This document shows positions 8,412-15,019 of a stretch of DNA of 17,037 bases, piece by piece. This stretch comes from JBLHGU01 sp047615875 (GTDB lineage: Bacteria; Pseudomonadota; Gammaproteobacteria; Arenicellales; CAJQKF01), in NCBI GenBank assembly GCA_047615875.1, contig JBLHGU010000107.1, positions 1 to 17,037 of the forward strand, read 5' to 3'. Position 1 is the stretch's first letter; every line of letters starts with the position of its first letter. The notes below the pieces were generated by a model. The model saw nothing but the letters and a program-made list of their open reading frames with translations, did no database searches and had not been told where the DNA came from. The translations under genes and the position numbers were made by a program.

Positions 8412-8452
8412 AGAGTATTGTTATCTGACTATTAGTCAGATAACAATACTCT
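8412..8452. repeat. Perfect 41-nt inverted repeat with 20-bp arms
   Basis: Bases 8412-8431 are exactly complementary to 8433-8452 with one base at the centre; I checked the pairing base by base. The arms read AGAGTATTGTTATCTGACTA and its complement. It lies about 80 bases past the stop of the gene ending at 8533. It could end transcription by hairpin formation, but neither side has a T-tract. A cruciform-forming element or remnant of a palindromic mobile element are other options. Confidence 0.8.
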
Positions 8453-8532
8453 TGGTTAAAATATGATGTACCTGAATTAGATTCTGATTGCTCGGAAAAG
8501 ATTACGATCAATATATCAGTCAGTGTTGATAA

Positions 8533-9326
8533 TTATGCCGCCTGCACCTGTAGCACAGTGCCGTCTATAGAAGAGAATGGCATTAAACTAATAGCATTAA
8601 GCATTGTGGAAAAAACTGACGGGTTTAGCCTACTTTTGATGTAACAGCGAACACCCAAATTATAGCAGTCAACCTGTTCTTCATGAGTTCCGCTACCATT
8701 GAATGTTACAAATGGCCGATGCGACAGGCTAGGGTGGCAAGCGATATAATCCAGCATGTCCATTGCACCATCGCTGCGCCCGCCTAAATTAAGCAATATC
8801 AGATCATGGGCTTTAGATTTCATCACTTCGTCTCGTAAAGGTTCGGCAACGGTAAATACTGCATCACAAAGATCCCGTACATGGGTATTACCGAGGAATT
8901 TCTTTATAAAGGGTAAACGCCAATAGTCTCCATCGGTTTTTTCTGTGTCGGATGCATTAATTTCAGCTACCACTGGAATATTTAGTTTTCGACAGGCGAA
9001 AAAAAATGACAGCGAACGAGCGTTGTAACGCACTAAAGCTATGTCCGGTTTTTCATTCTCAAGGAAATTTAGATCTTGCCGGTAAGCTTTAACCTGTTTG
9101 ACAATAATTTTTAAATCGCGAAGATAAAATTTTTCAGCCAGCCGCCTTAATCTGGTGGGAAAGAATTCCTTTTGGTGTTGTATTTGTCGCTGTGATGGAC
9201 TCCTGACAAAAAATTCGATTTCCTGTTTCTTACAGATTAAACGAAAATCATTGCAAAATTCGGTCACATGGGTAAATGCGCCGTCTTTTATAGTGTCGAG
9301 GTAGTGTACATAAAGTACTTTTTCAT
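8533..9326 (-). pseudogene. Chimera: GT4 glycosyltransferase N-terminus joined to truncated receiver domain
   Basis: The open frame from GTG at 9267 to 8533 gives 244 residues. Residues up to about 150 match the N-terminal half of family-4 glycosyltransferases: KPDIALVRYNARSLSFFF (73-90), LNIPVVAEINASD (95-107), DYWRLPFIKKF and DAVFTVAEPLRDEV (135-148). From 152 it switches to a CheY/Rcp1-like receiver: AHDLILLNLGGRSDGAMDML, LSHRPFVTFNGSGTHEEQV and CYNLGVRCYIKSRLN. The receiver lacks its first two strands, and the phosphoacceptor Asp is Asn160; Lys211 is kept. The sugar-nucleotide-binding half of the transferase is missing. The true start is probably ATG at 9326: the upstream frame reads VLYVHYLDTIKDGAFTHV, a normal transferase start, but an A5 run at 9319-9323 puts ATG out of frame by one base. 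Neither domain should work, so this is most likely a deletion fusion that has decayed. Confidence 0.7.
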
Positions 9327-9380
9327 TCGGCTATGGATGTAATTATTGTGTTGAGCCCAAAGTCTTTAAACGGCATTAAA

Positions 9381-9611
9381 TCAGTTTGTAATCAGACCTG
9401 TATGGTTGGCTTCAGAACTTGAATTATCAAAGGCCGGTTGATCACCTGGATACCGGCTGAATGCAGTGTAACACTGCCGTAGAGCTGTCATCACCCCAGT
9501 GATCGAGGGTGCCTTATTCGATAATAAAAAGGTCGAATTTTGTAAAAATTTACAGTTATTGATCTCGGATAATCGGTGAGAAAGGTTCTTCAACCCGAGA
9601 AAAACTATCAC
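9381..9611 (-). CDS. Unrecognised 76-residue open frame, doubtful
   Basis: This frame fills most of the gap between the damaged glycosyltransferase gene and the MFS gene. The first half (MIVFLGLKNLSHRLSEINNC) is not characteristic of any family I know. The second half, with GVMTALRQCYTAFSRYPGD, has a more protein-like composition and could be a fragment of a lost gene. No signal peptide, membrane segment or clear ribosome binding site is seen. Given the decayed neighbour, a gene remnant is as likely as a real small protein. The remaining bases of the 9327-9620 gap hold nothing else I can support. Confidence 0.18.
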   Translation of the reverse strand: MIVFLGLKNLSHRLSEINNCKFLQNSTFLLSNKAPSITGVMTALRQCYTAFSRYPGDQPAFDNSSSEANHTGLITN

Positions 9612-9620
9612 CTGTTTTCA

Positions 9621-10895
9621 TCAGTTATTAGCCGAGAGTATATGGGACTTGCAAAACGTTTCTTGCATCGCCAGGATGCAAAATAAGGCGATGAGATTGA
9701 CGAATAAAAGAGAGGAAAGCGCAATGCTATAGTTCTCTGGACTGTATATTCTGGCACCAGCAATCATTGTGCCCTCCCATCCAAAATCCAGCAGCCAACC
9801 AATAGCTGGTTGCATAACCGCCCCTGACCCAACCACAAACATATTCATCAAGCCAAGGGATGTGTTGCCCAAATCTCCTGAATTGAGTTCCCTTATGGTG
9901 CCAAACACCACCGTCATGGCAGAGCCGCTAATGCCGGTTGCCAAAAACAGCACAGATATAATCACTGTGTTTTCGGCACCCGCGAATAAAATCAGTGAGA
10001 TAAACAGTAAATTGAATATGCAGCCGGTTAGCATAACGGGTTTTCTGCGACCTATATGATCTGAAAGCCAGCCCATCATTGGCGAAGCAATGGCCCAGCC
10101 TAAAAATAACAGCGAGGCGATTGATGCCGATTCGGTTTTATTTAAACCGTATCTGACGCTCAGCCATGGTACTGCCCATAATCCGGCAAAAGCTAGCATC
10201 GTCGCTGTCAGGCCGAAACCAGTACCAGCACAGAGCCAGCTTTGTGGATTTCGCAACACTTGCATTAAGCCATTGAAGGTAGAGGGCGTTTTCACATCTT
10301 TACCAATCTGACGTGAGATATTGTTTTGTTGGGCAGGAAAGGCCGCAAAAATTGCCACAGCAAGCGCAATAGCAGCTATGCCTAGTGCGAGGCTGGTTTG
10401 TCGCCAGCCAATACTTTCTATGGCTATGCGCAATGGCGCTTGACCCATTATTGCCCCTAGCATGCCGACTGCCTGAACAATGCCAGCCAGCATAGAGAAA
10501 CGCCTGGCAGAAAAAGCCGCCGACGCGATACTTAGTGTGCCAACAAAACCGAATGCAACGCTGGCGCCAATCAGGGCTCGGCTAATTGAAGCGGTCAGTA
10601 TTGATTCACTGTGAGCGAAGCCAATAGAGGCAACAGCGCAGACCAATGCGGCAATAGTCATTAACTTTCGAGCGCCAAAACGGTCTGTTAGTATTCCAAC
10701 CGGCAACTGAATGCTGGCGTAGGCGTAAAAGTACCAGGCGGAAAGTCCGCCAAGTGCCGCACCACCTACGGAGAAATCTCGCATGAGTTCCTCTGTCATA
10801 ACGCTGGGGGCGACACGCTGAATAAACGCGTAGGCGAAAAAGATCGTACCAAAGGCAAAAGCAATAATAGCCCTTTGGCGAGAGAGAGATGTCAT
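9621..10895 (-). CDS. MFS transporter, 12 membrane helices
   Basis: Inner-membrane major facilitator superfamily permease of 424 residues, with about twelve hydrophobic helices. The N-terminal half has the signature loop between helices 2 and 3, GILTDRFGARKLM (67-79). The second half repeats it as GWLSDHIGRRKPVM. Helix 1 carries FGTIFFAYAFIQRVAPSVM, similar to the anion/organic-acid and sugar-phosphate branch of MFS_1 permeases, but substrate cannot be assigned. ATG at 10895 is preceded by GGAA at a short distance. It is transcribed divergently from the PuuB-like oxidase at 11039, with 143 bases between the starts. A shared promoter region and a transported amine or amino-acid substrate are plausible inferences. 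Confidence 0.9.
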   Translation of the reverse strand: MTSLSRQRAIIAFAFGTIFFAYAFIQRVAPSVMTEELMRDFSVGGAALGGLSAWYFYAYASIQLPVGILTDRFGARKLMTIAALVCAVASIGFAHSESILTASISRALIGASVAFGFVGTLSIASAAFSARRFSMLAGIVQAVGMLGAIMGQAPLRIAIESIGWRQTSLALGIAAIALAVAIFAAFPAQQNNISRQIGKDVKTPSTFNGLMQVLRNPQSWLCAGTGFGLTATMLAFAGLWAVPWLSVRYGLNKTESASIASLLFLGWAIASPMMGWLSDHIGRRKPVMLTGCIFNLLFISLILFAGAENTVIISVLFLATGISGSAMTVVFGTIRELNSGDLGNTSLGLMNMFVVGSGAVMQPAIGWLLDFGWEGTMIAGARIYSPENYSIALSSLLFVNLIALFCILAMQETFCKSHILSANN

Positions 10896-11038
10896 AGGTT
10901 CCGGGAAGCGTTAAAATATCTATCGATTGTGATGAGCGGTGAAGTTAAGAACAATATAGCTGCTTTATGAAAATTTGTAGCTAAAGAATCTGGCTGAAGA
11001 GTAAATTCGTTAGTGATTTCCCCCTATCCTGTAATGTT

Positions 11039-12361
11039 ATGCCGAATAAAAAACCAAACCAATCGTTACTGTATGTGAATGACAAGCCGGCCACTTATCC
11101 GCCTTCTTATTACGCCGCTAGCGCCAATTCCTTCCAGGAGCAAACCGAGTTGCGTGGTGAGCAGACTTTCGACGTAGCAATTGTCGGCGCAGGATTTACC
11201 GGTTTATCTGCAGCCATCGACCTTGCAAAGCGTGGCTACACTGTTTGTGTTGTTGAAGCTCACCGGGTTGGCTTTGGCGCGTCTGGACGTAATGGAGGGC
11301 AGGTTGGTACAGGACAAAGACTGGATCAGGATGAACTTGAAGACCTGGTTGGTCATGAAATTGCGCAAAAGGCCTGGATTATTGCGGAGCAAGCAAAGCA
11401 ACGGGTAAAGGATTTGATCTCTGAGTATGGTATCCAGTGTGATCTAAAGCCCGGAATAATTAATGCAAATCATCGTGCCCGTTTCGACAGGCATAGTCAG
11501 AAATATGCGGAGATGTTGCGAGACCAGTACCGGTACTCTGATATCCGGTTTGTACCGCCCGCTGAAATGTCGGAGATGGTGGGGTGTAAAAAATATTCTG
11601 GTGGCACTCTGGATATGGGTTCGGCTCATTTGCATCCGCTTAATTACACACTTGGCCTGGCATCGGCTGCGCTAAAGCTTGGCGTTAAAATATTCGAACG
11701 GTCAGAAGTGTTATCAGTAACACATACCGAGCCAGTCGTGCTGACAACCGCTAAAGGTAAGCTGCGGGCAGGCAGTCTAATTTATGCTTGCAACGGCTAC
11801 CTCGGCAATTTGGACCGTGATATCGCTCGCAGGGTAATGCCCATAAATAATTATATTCTAGCCACCGAGCCCCTGGATGAATCTGTTGCCAGGCAATTGA
11901 TTCGTGACGATGTGGCCGTGGAAGATTCACGTTTTGTCGTGAACTATTTTCGCCTCTCGCCCGACCGACGTCTGCTTTTTGGTGGCGGTGAAAGTTATGG
12001 TTATAGATTTCCTGCCGATATTAAGTCATTTGTACGCAAACGCATGCTGGACATTTATCCACAGCTTGCGAACGTTCGTATTGACTATGGCTGGGGCGGT
12101 ACGCTGGCTATCACCATGTCTCGTCTACCACATTTTCAACGACTAGCCGGAAATGTTTTGAGCGCATCCGGCTATTCAGGCTCTGGGGTTGCCATGGCAA
12201 CGGGAGCAGGTGCCATACTGGCAGAAGCTATTGATGCCGTAAATACTCGGTTTGATGTAATGAATGAATTGCCGACTCCAGTATTTCCAGGTGGCGTAGC
12301 AATGCGTCATCCTATATTAATACTGGCTATGGCCTGGTATGCAATGCGGGACAGGCTTTGA
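11039..12361 (+). CDS. FAD-dependent amine oxidoreductase, PuuB/OrdL-like (DAO family)
   Basis: Predicted flavoprotein oxidising an amine or N-substituted amino acid, resembling gamma-glutamylputrescine oxidoreductase (PuuB). It has 440 residues. An N-terminal extension contains the family's YPPSYYAASAN. The dinucleotide-binding motif FDVAIVGAGFTGLSAA follows (GxGxxG at 50-55), with acidic Glu73 at the end of the second strand (VCVVEA). Then comes the typical GFGASGRNGGQVGTGQ (78-93). Later landmarks are GGTLDMGSAHLHPLNYTLGL, INNYILATEPL, LLFGGGESYGYR, and the C-terminal FAD motif ASGYSGSGVAMATGAGA. No signal peptide is seen. The ATG has no strong ribosome binding site. The stop overlaps a PAS-coding frame by four bases (TTGA). 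The exact substrate is uncertain; glycine- or methylated amino-acid oxidases share this fold. Confidence 0.9.
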   Translation: MPNKKPNQSLLYVNDKPATYPPSYYAASANSFQEQTELRGEQTFDVAIVGAGFTGLSAAIDLAKRGYTVCVVEAHRVGFGASGRNGGQVGTGQRLDQDELEDLVGHEIAQKAWIIAEQAKQRVKDLISEYGIQCDLKPGIINANHRARFDRHSQKYAEMLRDQYRYSDIRFVPPAEMSEMVGCKKYSGGTLDMGSAHLHPLNYTLGLASAALKLGVKIFERSEVLSVTHTEPVVLTTAKGKLRAGSLIYACNGYLGNLDRDIARRVMPINNYILATEPLDESVARQLIRDDVAVEDSRFVVNYFRLSPDRRLLFGGGESYGYRFPADIKSFVRKRMLDIYPQLANVRIDYGWGGTLAITMSRLPHFQRLAGNVLSASGYSGSGVAMATGAGAILAEAIDAVNTRFDVMNELPTPVFPGGVAMRHPILILAMAWYAMRDRL

Positions 12362-12570
12362 AAGCAGCGCAAGTATTTGAACAGGTTCTAAAAAATACCC
12401 GGGAAGGATTCTGGTTAGTCGATAGCCTCGGTGTGACGTTTGATGTTAATCCAGCTATATGTGCCATTGTGGGTTATGCACGGGAGAATTTGCTCGAAAC
12501 ATCAATTTTTATATGTTGACGAGGAAAAACTGTCGATATTCAAACACCAAAGCGGCGAATTCAGTGGCAC
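12358..12570 (+). pseudogene. Truncated, frameshifted PAS domain fragment
   Basis: A frame starting with TTG at 12358, overlapping the oxidase stop, encodes 53 residues and ends at TGA 12517-12519. It reads VFEQVLKNTREGFWLVDSLG, then VTFDVNPAICAIVGYAREN and LLETSIF, the first half of a PAS domain of the two-component or GGDEF sensor type. After the T-rich run at about 12506-12511 the sense continues in a second frame as YVDEEKLSIFKHQSGEFSG, the expected PAS continuation, implying a two-base loss. Nothing of the PAS core or an output domain follows; the frame passes into RTX-like sequence. It is the stump of a sensor gene probably once co-transcribed with the upstream oxidase. Confidence 0.7.
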
Positions 12571-12901
12571 GAATGTCAACAGTACTACAACTGGTACTGT
12601 TGGCAATGACAAGATCCAATCTGCCAGCGGTAATGACATCATTATTGGTGGCGCAGGAGAAGCAAATAACATACCGCAATTGGTCAACGAATCTAATTTT
12701 GCCGATGTTGCAGCTGCTGGATTTGCCGCGCTGGGTTGGAATACTTCTCGTTCACTGAAATCGACCAAGCATAATGGTAATAAGGAAATGAAGTCTGCTA
12801 TTCGTATCAAGTTGCCGGATCAACAGCGTATCTGTAGTGCCAATCACAACTTTTTTGCGGCATTACCCGGCCAGGATAGAGAGCCTAGTATTCGATCTTG
12901 A
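12571..12901 (+). pseudogene. RTX-like repeat fragment in decayed frame
   Basis: The frame that carries the PAS tail continues to a stop at 12899. Residues encoded at about 12600-12660 read GTVGNDKIQSASGNDIIIGG, a nonapeptide calcium-binding pattern of RTX proteins exported by type I secretion; only about one and a half repeats exist. The following sequence (NIPQLVNESNFADVAAAGFA onward) is not recognisable and ends without the usual C-terminal secretion region. There is no separate start or ribosome binding site. This is best read as a fragment of a larger secreted adhesin or hemolysin-like gene fused by deletion to the PAS stump. Confidence 0.5.
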
Positions 12902-12983
12902 TACAGACATGTTTTCCATAAAATCCAGCGGAAATAGCAAGCCTACGTTACACTAGAAAAAATTAAAACAGTTTTTTAGTCGG

Positions 12984-13013
12984 TTTAAAGCTTGAAATCA
13001 ATACTTGTACAAT
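12984..13013 (+). promoter_or_regulatory. Candidate sigma-70 promoter for DUF3467 gene
   Basis: TTTAAA (12984-12989) and TACAAT (13008-13013) are separated by 18 bases, with the start codon at 13034. The expected transcription start at about 13020 would leave a short leader holding the GAGG ribosome binding site. The -10 matches five of six bases and the -35 four of six. Confidence 0.42.
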
Positions 13014-13033
13014 CAAACACTTGAGGTTTAAAC

Positions 13034-13351
13034 ATGGCTGGTGAAGCTGATAAAAAAGTGGCAGTTGCAACTGCAACAGCAGCAAAAACAGAAAGTCCAA
13101 CAATTCGCTGGGACGATAGCGGCATGAGCACGTCCTATGCTAATGTTTGTAATGTTTCCAGGACTCGCGAAGAAGTCACCTTGTTATTTGGCACCAATCA
13201 GACATTCAGCACAGAGAATGGACAGGTTCAGATCAAACTATCTGATCGCCTAATTATCAATCCATTTGCTGCCAAACGTCTTAGCTTGTTGTTAGACAAT
13301 GTTATTGAACAATATGAAACCAAGTTTGGTTCACTGAGTTTGGATTCCTGA
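13034..13351 (+). CDS. DUF3467 family protein
   Basis: Small cytoplasmic protein of 105 residues whose function is unknown. After a low-complexity Ala/Lys-rich N-terminus (1-20), the whole family signature is present: IRWDDSGMSTSYANVCNV (25-42), REEVTLLFGTNQTF (45-58), QVQIKLSDRLIINPFAAKRL (64-83) and LLLDNVIEQYETKFG (85-99). ATG at 13034 follows TTGAGG at good spacing. The frame is intact, with a promoter-like sequence before it and a terminator after it. That contrasts with the broken frames on both sides and suggests it is still expressed. Its neighbours are an RTX-like fragment and a TolC-type fragment, so a former link to type I secretion is possible, but this is inferred from context only. 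Confidence 0.88.
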   Translation: MAGEADKKVAVATATAAKTESPTIRWDDSGMSTSYANVCNVSRTREEVTLLFGTNQTFSTENGQVQIKLSDRLIINPFAAKRLSLLLDNVIEQYETKFGSLSLDS

Positions 13352-13377
13352 TCAGTAACCGCTGGTATAGATAAGAG

Positions 13378-13403
13378 CTCAGCCCGATTTCAGGGCTGAG
13401 TTT
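13378..13403 (+). terminator. Likely intrinsic terminator after DUF3467 gene
   Basis: CTCAGCCC (13378-13385) pairs perfectly with GGGCTGAG (13393-13400) around a 7-base loop, followed by TTT. The stem is GC-rich and lies 26 bases past the DUF3467 stop. The T-tract is short, so it may be leaky. Confidence 0.6.
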
Positions 13404-13428
13404 CCCACCACAACTTCCAGGCTCTATT

Positions 13429-13896
13429 GTGCCGTCAGTCCCGCAAACCCCTCCGGCTGAAAGCACCTATCTTCAAATTGATCCTGAACTTTGGCGTCAG
13501 CTCGCAGTAGCGAGCGGTCGAACTGTGTTCTGTCAAAGTTGTCAGGGTGTACAGATCAATCTGTTACCGAATGTTAGTCGAGCCATAGTGCTGGATTTCA
13601 ATCCGGAAACCGAGGAGTTTCTGATTGCGGCACAATCGCCGAATGAAGATACTGAGTAAGCTGGCCTTACTCAAGCTGCAGGAGATGCTATTTCTGAACA
13701 ACAACCCCTGATGAATTCTGCCAGCTAAGAAAGTGGTTCGGAATTGATAATTGCTCGTCCAACCAGCATTGAAAAAACCGTTCAGAGTGTGGCAGTTTTT
13801 GCTATTCAGGCGGTATCTGAACAGCGGCTTAAAAGCGCAATGACACTTTTGCAATGGGACAGCGCATGGCTTGAAGTGTTATATCTGCGCAGTTAG
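13429..13896 (+). pseudogene. Unrecognised frame with two in-frame stops, probably decayed gene
   Basis: From a GTG at 13429 a 76-residue frame runs to TAA at 13657. It includes YLQIDPELWRQLAVASGR, a Cys pair in FCQSCQGVQINLL and VLDFNPETEEFLIAAQSP. The same frame then continues sensibly: LTQAAGDAISEQQPLMNSAS, TAA at 13726, then SELIIARPTSIEKTVQSVAV and FAIQAVSEQRLKSAMTLLQW to TAG at 13894. Protein-like sequence kept in one frame across two stops suggests a nonsense-mutated gene of at least 155 codons. I do not recognise the family. The first 76 residues alone could still be a real small protein, since the stretch is compact and has no internal break, but no good ribosome binding site is seen. 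Confidence 0.4.
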
Positions 13897-14233
13897 ATGA
13901 CACGCTGGAAAATCTACGGATCTTGATGGACCTGATTGCAGTCACCGCTGAACAGGCTGATTACGATGCTACTACTAGTGCTATGGTAACAACTAGCCGC
14001 CTAACTGAGTTGCGACCGCGTCAGTTAATTCCAATCTTGAAGTGCTGGACGCCCAACGTGATCTATTTCTGGCACAACGTGATCACTCCAAAGCGCGTTA
14101 TGAGTATTTGAATAACATCTTGTTGTTAAAGTTTCTGGTTGGAACCTTATTGGTGGAGGGTTTGCAGAAAGTGGATGGTGCGCTGGATAGAAATGCGCCT
14201 TTGATCTGGTTATGCGACTTAACTAATTCTTAG
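13897..14233 (+). pseudogene. TolC-type outer-membrane channel, frameshifted C-terminal remnant
   Basis: The end of an outer-membrane efflux protein, the exit duct of type I secretion and multidrug pumps. One frame (13893 on) reads LDDTLENLRILMDLIAVTAE then QADYDATTSAMVTTSRL, comparable to the helix before the VGTRT turn of TolC. A second frame from about 14025 reads NSNLEVLDAQRDLFLAQRD, HSKARYEYLNNILLLKFLVG and TLLVEGLQKVDGAL, which matches the diagnostic VLDAQRDLFxAQRDYxxARYDYL...AGTL segment at the C-terminus of TolC proteins. The signal peptide and most of the N-terminal half are missing and the frame changes at least once. The stop overlaps the end of the convergent HAD gene. The gene is not functional as read. 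Confidence 0.68.
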
Positions 14234-14901
14234 TCCTCGATGCCGAGCAGCCTTAAGGCTTGTTGATAACCACCTGCTGGATCTAGAACGCTGAAGTGTA
14301 CGGTCTTAAGACCAACGGCTTCTGCGCCTTTGACATTGCGTAGCTGATCATCAACAAACACACAGTGGTGTGCTGGTAATCCCAGTTCTTCAAGGCAATC
14401 CAGATAGGCTCGAGGATCCGGTTTTAACACTTCGGTGTATGTAGCATCGCTGATGACATCAAACCATTGCATGAAATCCAGTCGGCTACGAAATTCGCTG
14501 CCATAGAATAGATCCAGTTCATTGGATAATATGGCAAGTTTGTAGCCTGCCTGTTTGGCTTGACTTATGGCTTTAAGTGCTTCCGGTCGGATGACCTTAG
14601 CCGGTTCTGCTCCTCGTGCGGCTTTGACGAAATCTTGCATCTGTGTCCACTCCTGCCCAGCGAGTTGACCCACTTCACGGGTGCGAACTAACCAATATTC
14701 GCGCTCGCTAAGTTGATCCGCCTGCATTGCCTGCCAGAGCGGATCGCTATCAATATCAAAAGGACCCTTCCAGCGCAAAGTGTTAGGCTTAAGTCCTAAA
14801 GCTATCTCGGTTTCTGCGTGGGTTTCGAATAAGGCTCTGGAAATCACACCACCAAAATCCAGAATTAAAGCTTGTTGGTGGGGTTCTAATATTGTCTTCA
14901 T
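14230..14901 (-). CDS. HAD-superfamily hydrolase, subfamily IA
   Basis: Soluble phosphatase-like enzyme of 223 residues with the four HAD motifs. Motif I is ILDFGGVI (nucleophile Asp15), motif II is AILSNE (Ser126/Asn127), motif III is Lys160 in LKPDPRAYLD, and motif IV is VFVDDQ (Asp184/Asp185). In motif I the second Asp of DxD is Gly17, as in the YihX-like and epoxide-hydrolase N-terminal branch, which usually still bind substrate but may act differently. A helical cap lies at about 25-95. The substrate cannot be told. The start at 14901 has no clear ribosome binding site. It diverges from the UPF0261 gene, with 118 bases between the starts. Confidence 0.9.
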   Translation of the reverse strand: MKTILEPHQQALILDFGGVISRALFETHAETEIALGLKPNTLRWKGPFDIDSDPLWQAMQADQLSEREYWLVRTREVGQLAGQEWTQMQDFVKAARGAEPAKVIRPEALKAISQAKQAGYKLAILSNELDLFYGSEFRSRLDFMQWFDVISDATYTEVLKPDPRAYLDCLEELGLPAHHCVFVDDQLRNVKGAEAVGLKTVHFSVLDPAGGYQQALRLLGIED

Positions 14902-14934
14902 TGAAAGTATAAAAAATGCCAGGTCAGGTTATTG

Positions 14935-14963
14935 TTGACATCTAAAAGGTCTATTGCAACAAT
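14935..14963 (+). promoter_or_regulatory. Candidate promoter of UPF0261 operon
   Basis: A perfect TTGACA (14935-14940) is followed after 17 bases by AACAAT (14958-14963), four of six for the -10. Transcription would start near 14970, about 50 bases before the UPF0261 start. It lies in the divergent gap shared with the HAD gene. Confidence 0.45.
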
Positions 14964-14994
14964 TATTTGAAATAGCGGTTCGTTATTTGAACCG
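14963..14994 (+). promoter_or_regulatory. Putative operator: direct repeat plus inverted repeat at transcription start
   Basis: TTATTTGAA occurs at 14963-14971 and again at 14983-14991, exactly 20 bases apart (two helical turns). The second copy overlaps an inverted repeat CGGTTC/GAACCG (14976-14981, 14989-14994) with a 7-base centre. Placed right behind the candidate -10, this could bind a repressor. Binding protein unknown. Confidence 0.4.
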
Positions 14995-15019
14995 ATCAAT
15001 GAGTGAGGCATAGTATTAG

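Larger units (their letters stand above)
8229..8532. other. Palindrome-rich intergenic spacer
   Basis: No gene is supported here. The spacer separates the end of the glycosyltransferase-receiver chimera from the start of the response regulator gene. It is AT-rich and holds three inverted repeats, listed separately at 8289-8303, 8307-8339 and 8412-8452. Any promoter for the response regulator must lie here, but I see no convincing -35/-10 pair. Confidence 0.5.

Noticed and set aside
8412..8452. Perfect palindrome as a standard rho-independent terminator
   Set aside because: The stem is AT-rich and neither strand has a T-run after it; it is reported as a repeat of unknown role instead.
12502..12810. 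102-residue minus-strand frame opposite the RTX-like fragment
   Set aside because: It mirrors the Gly/Asn-Asp-rich plus-strand RTX pattern and has no domain or start signal of its own.
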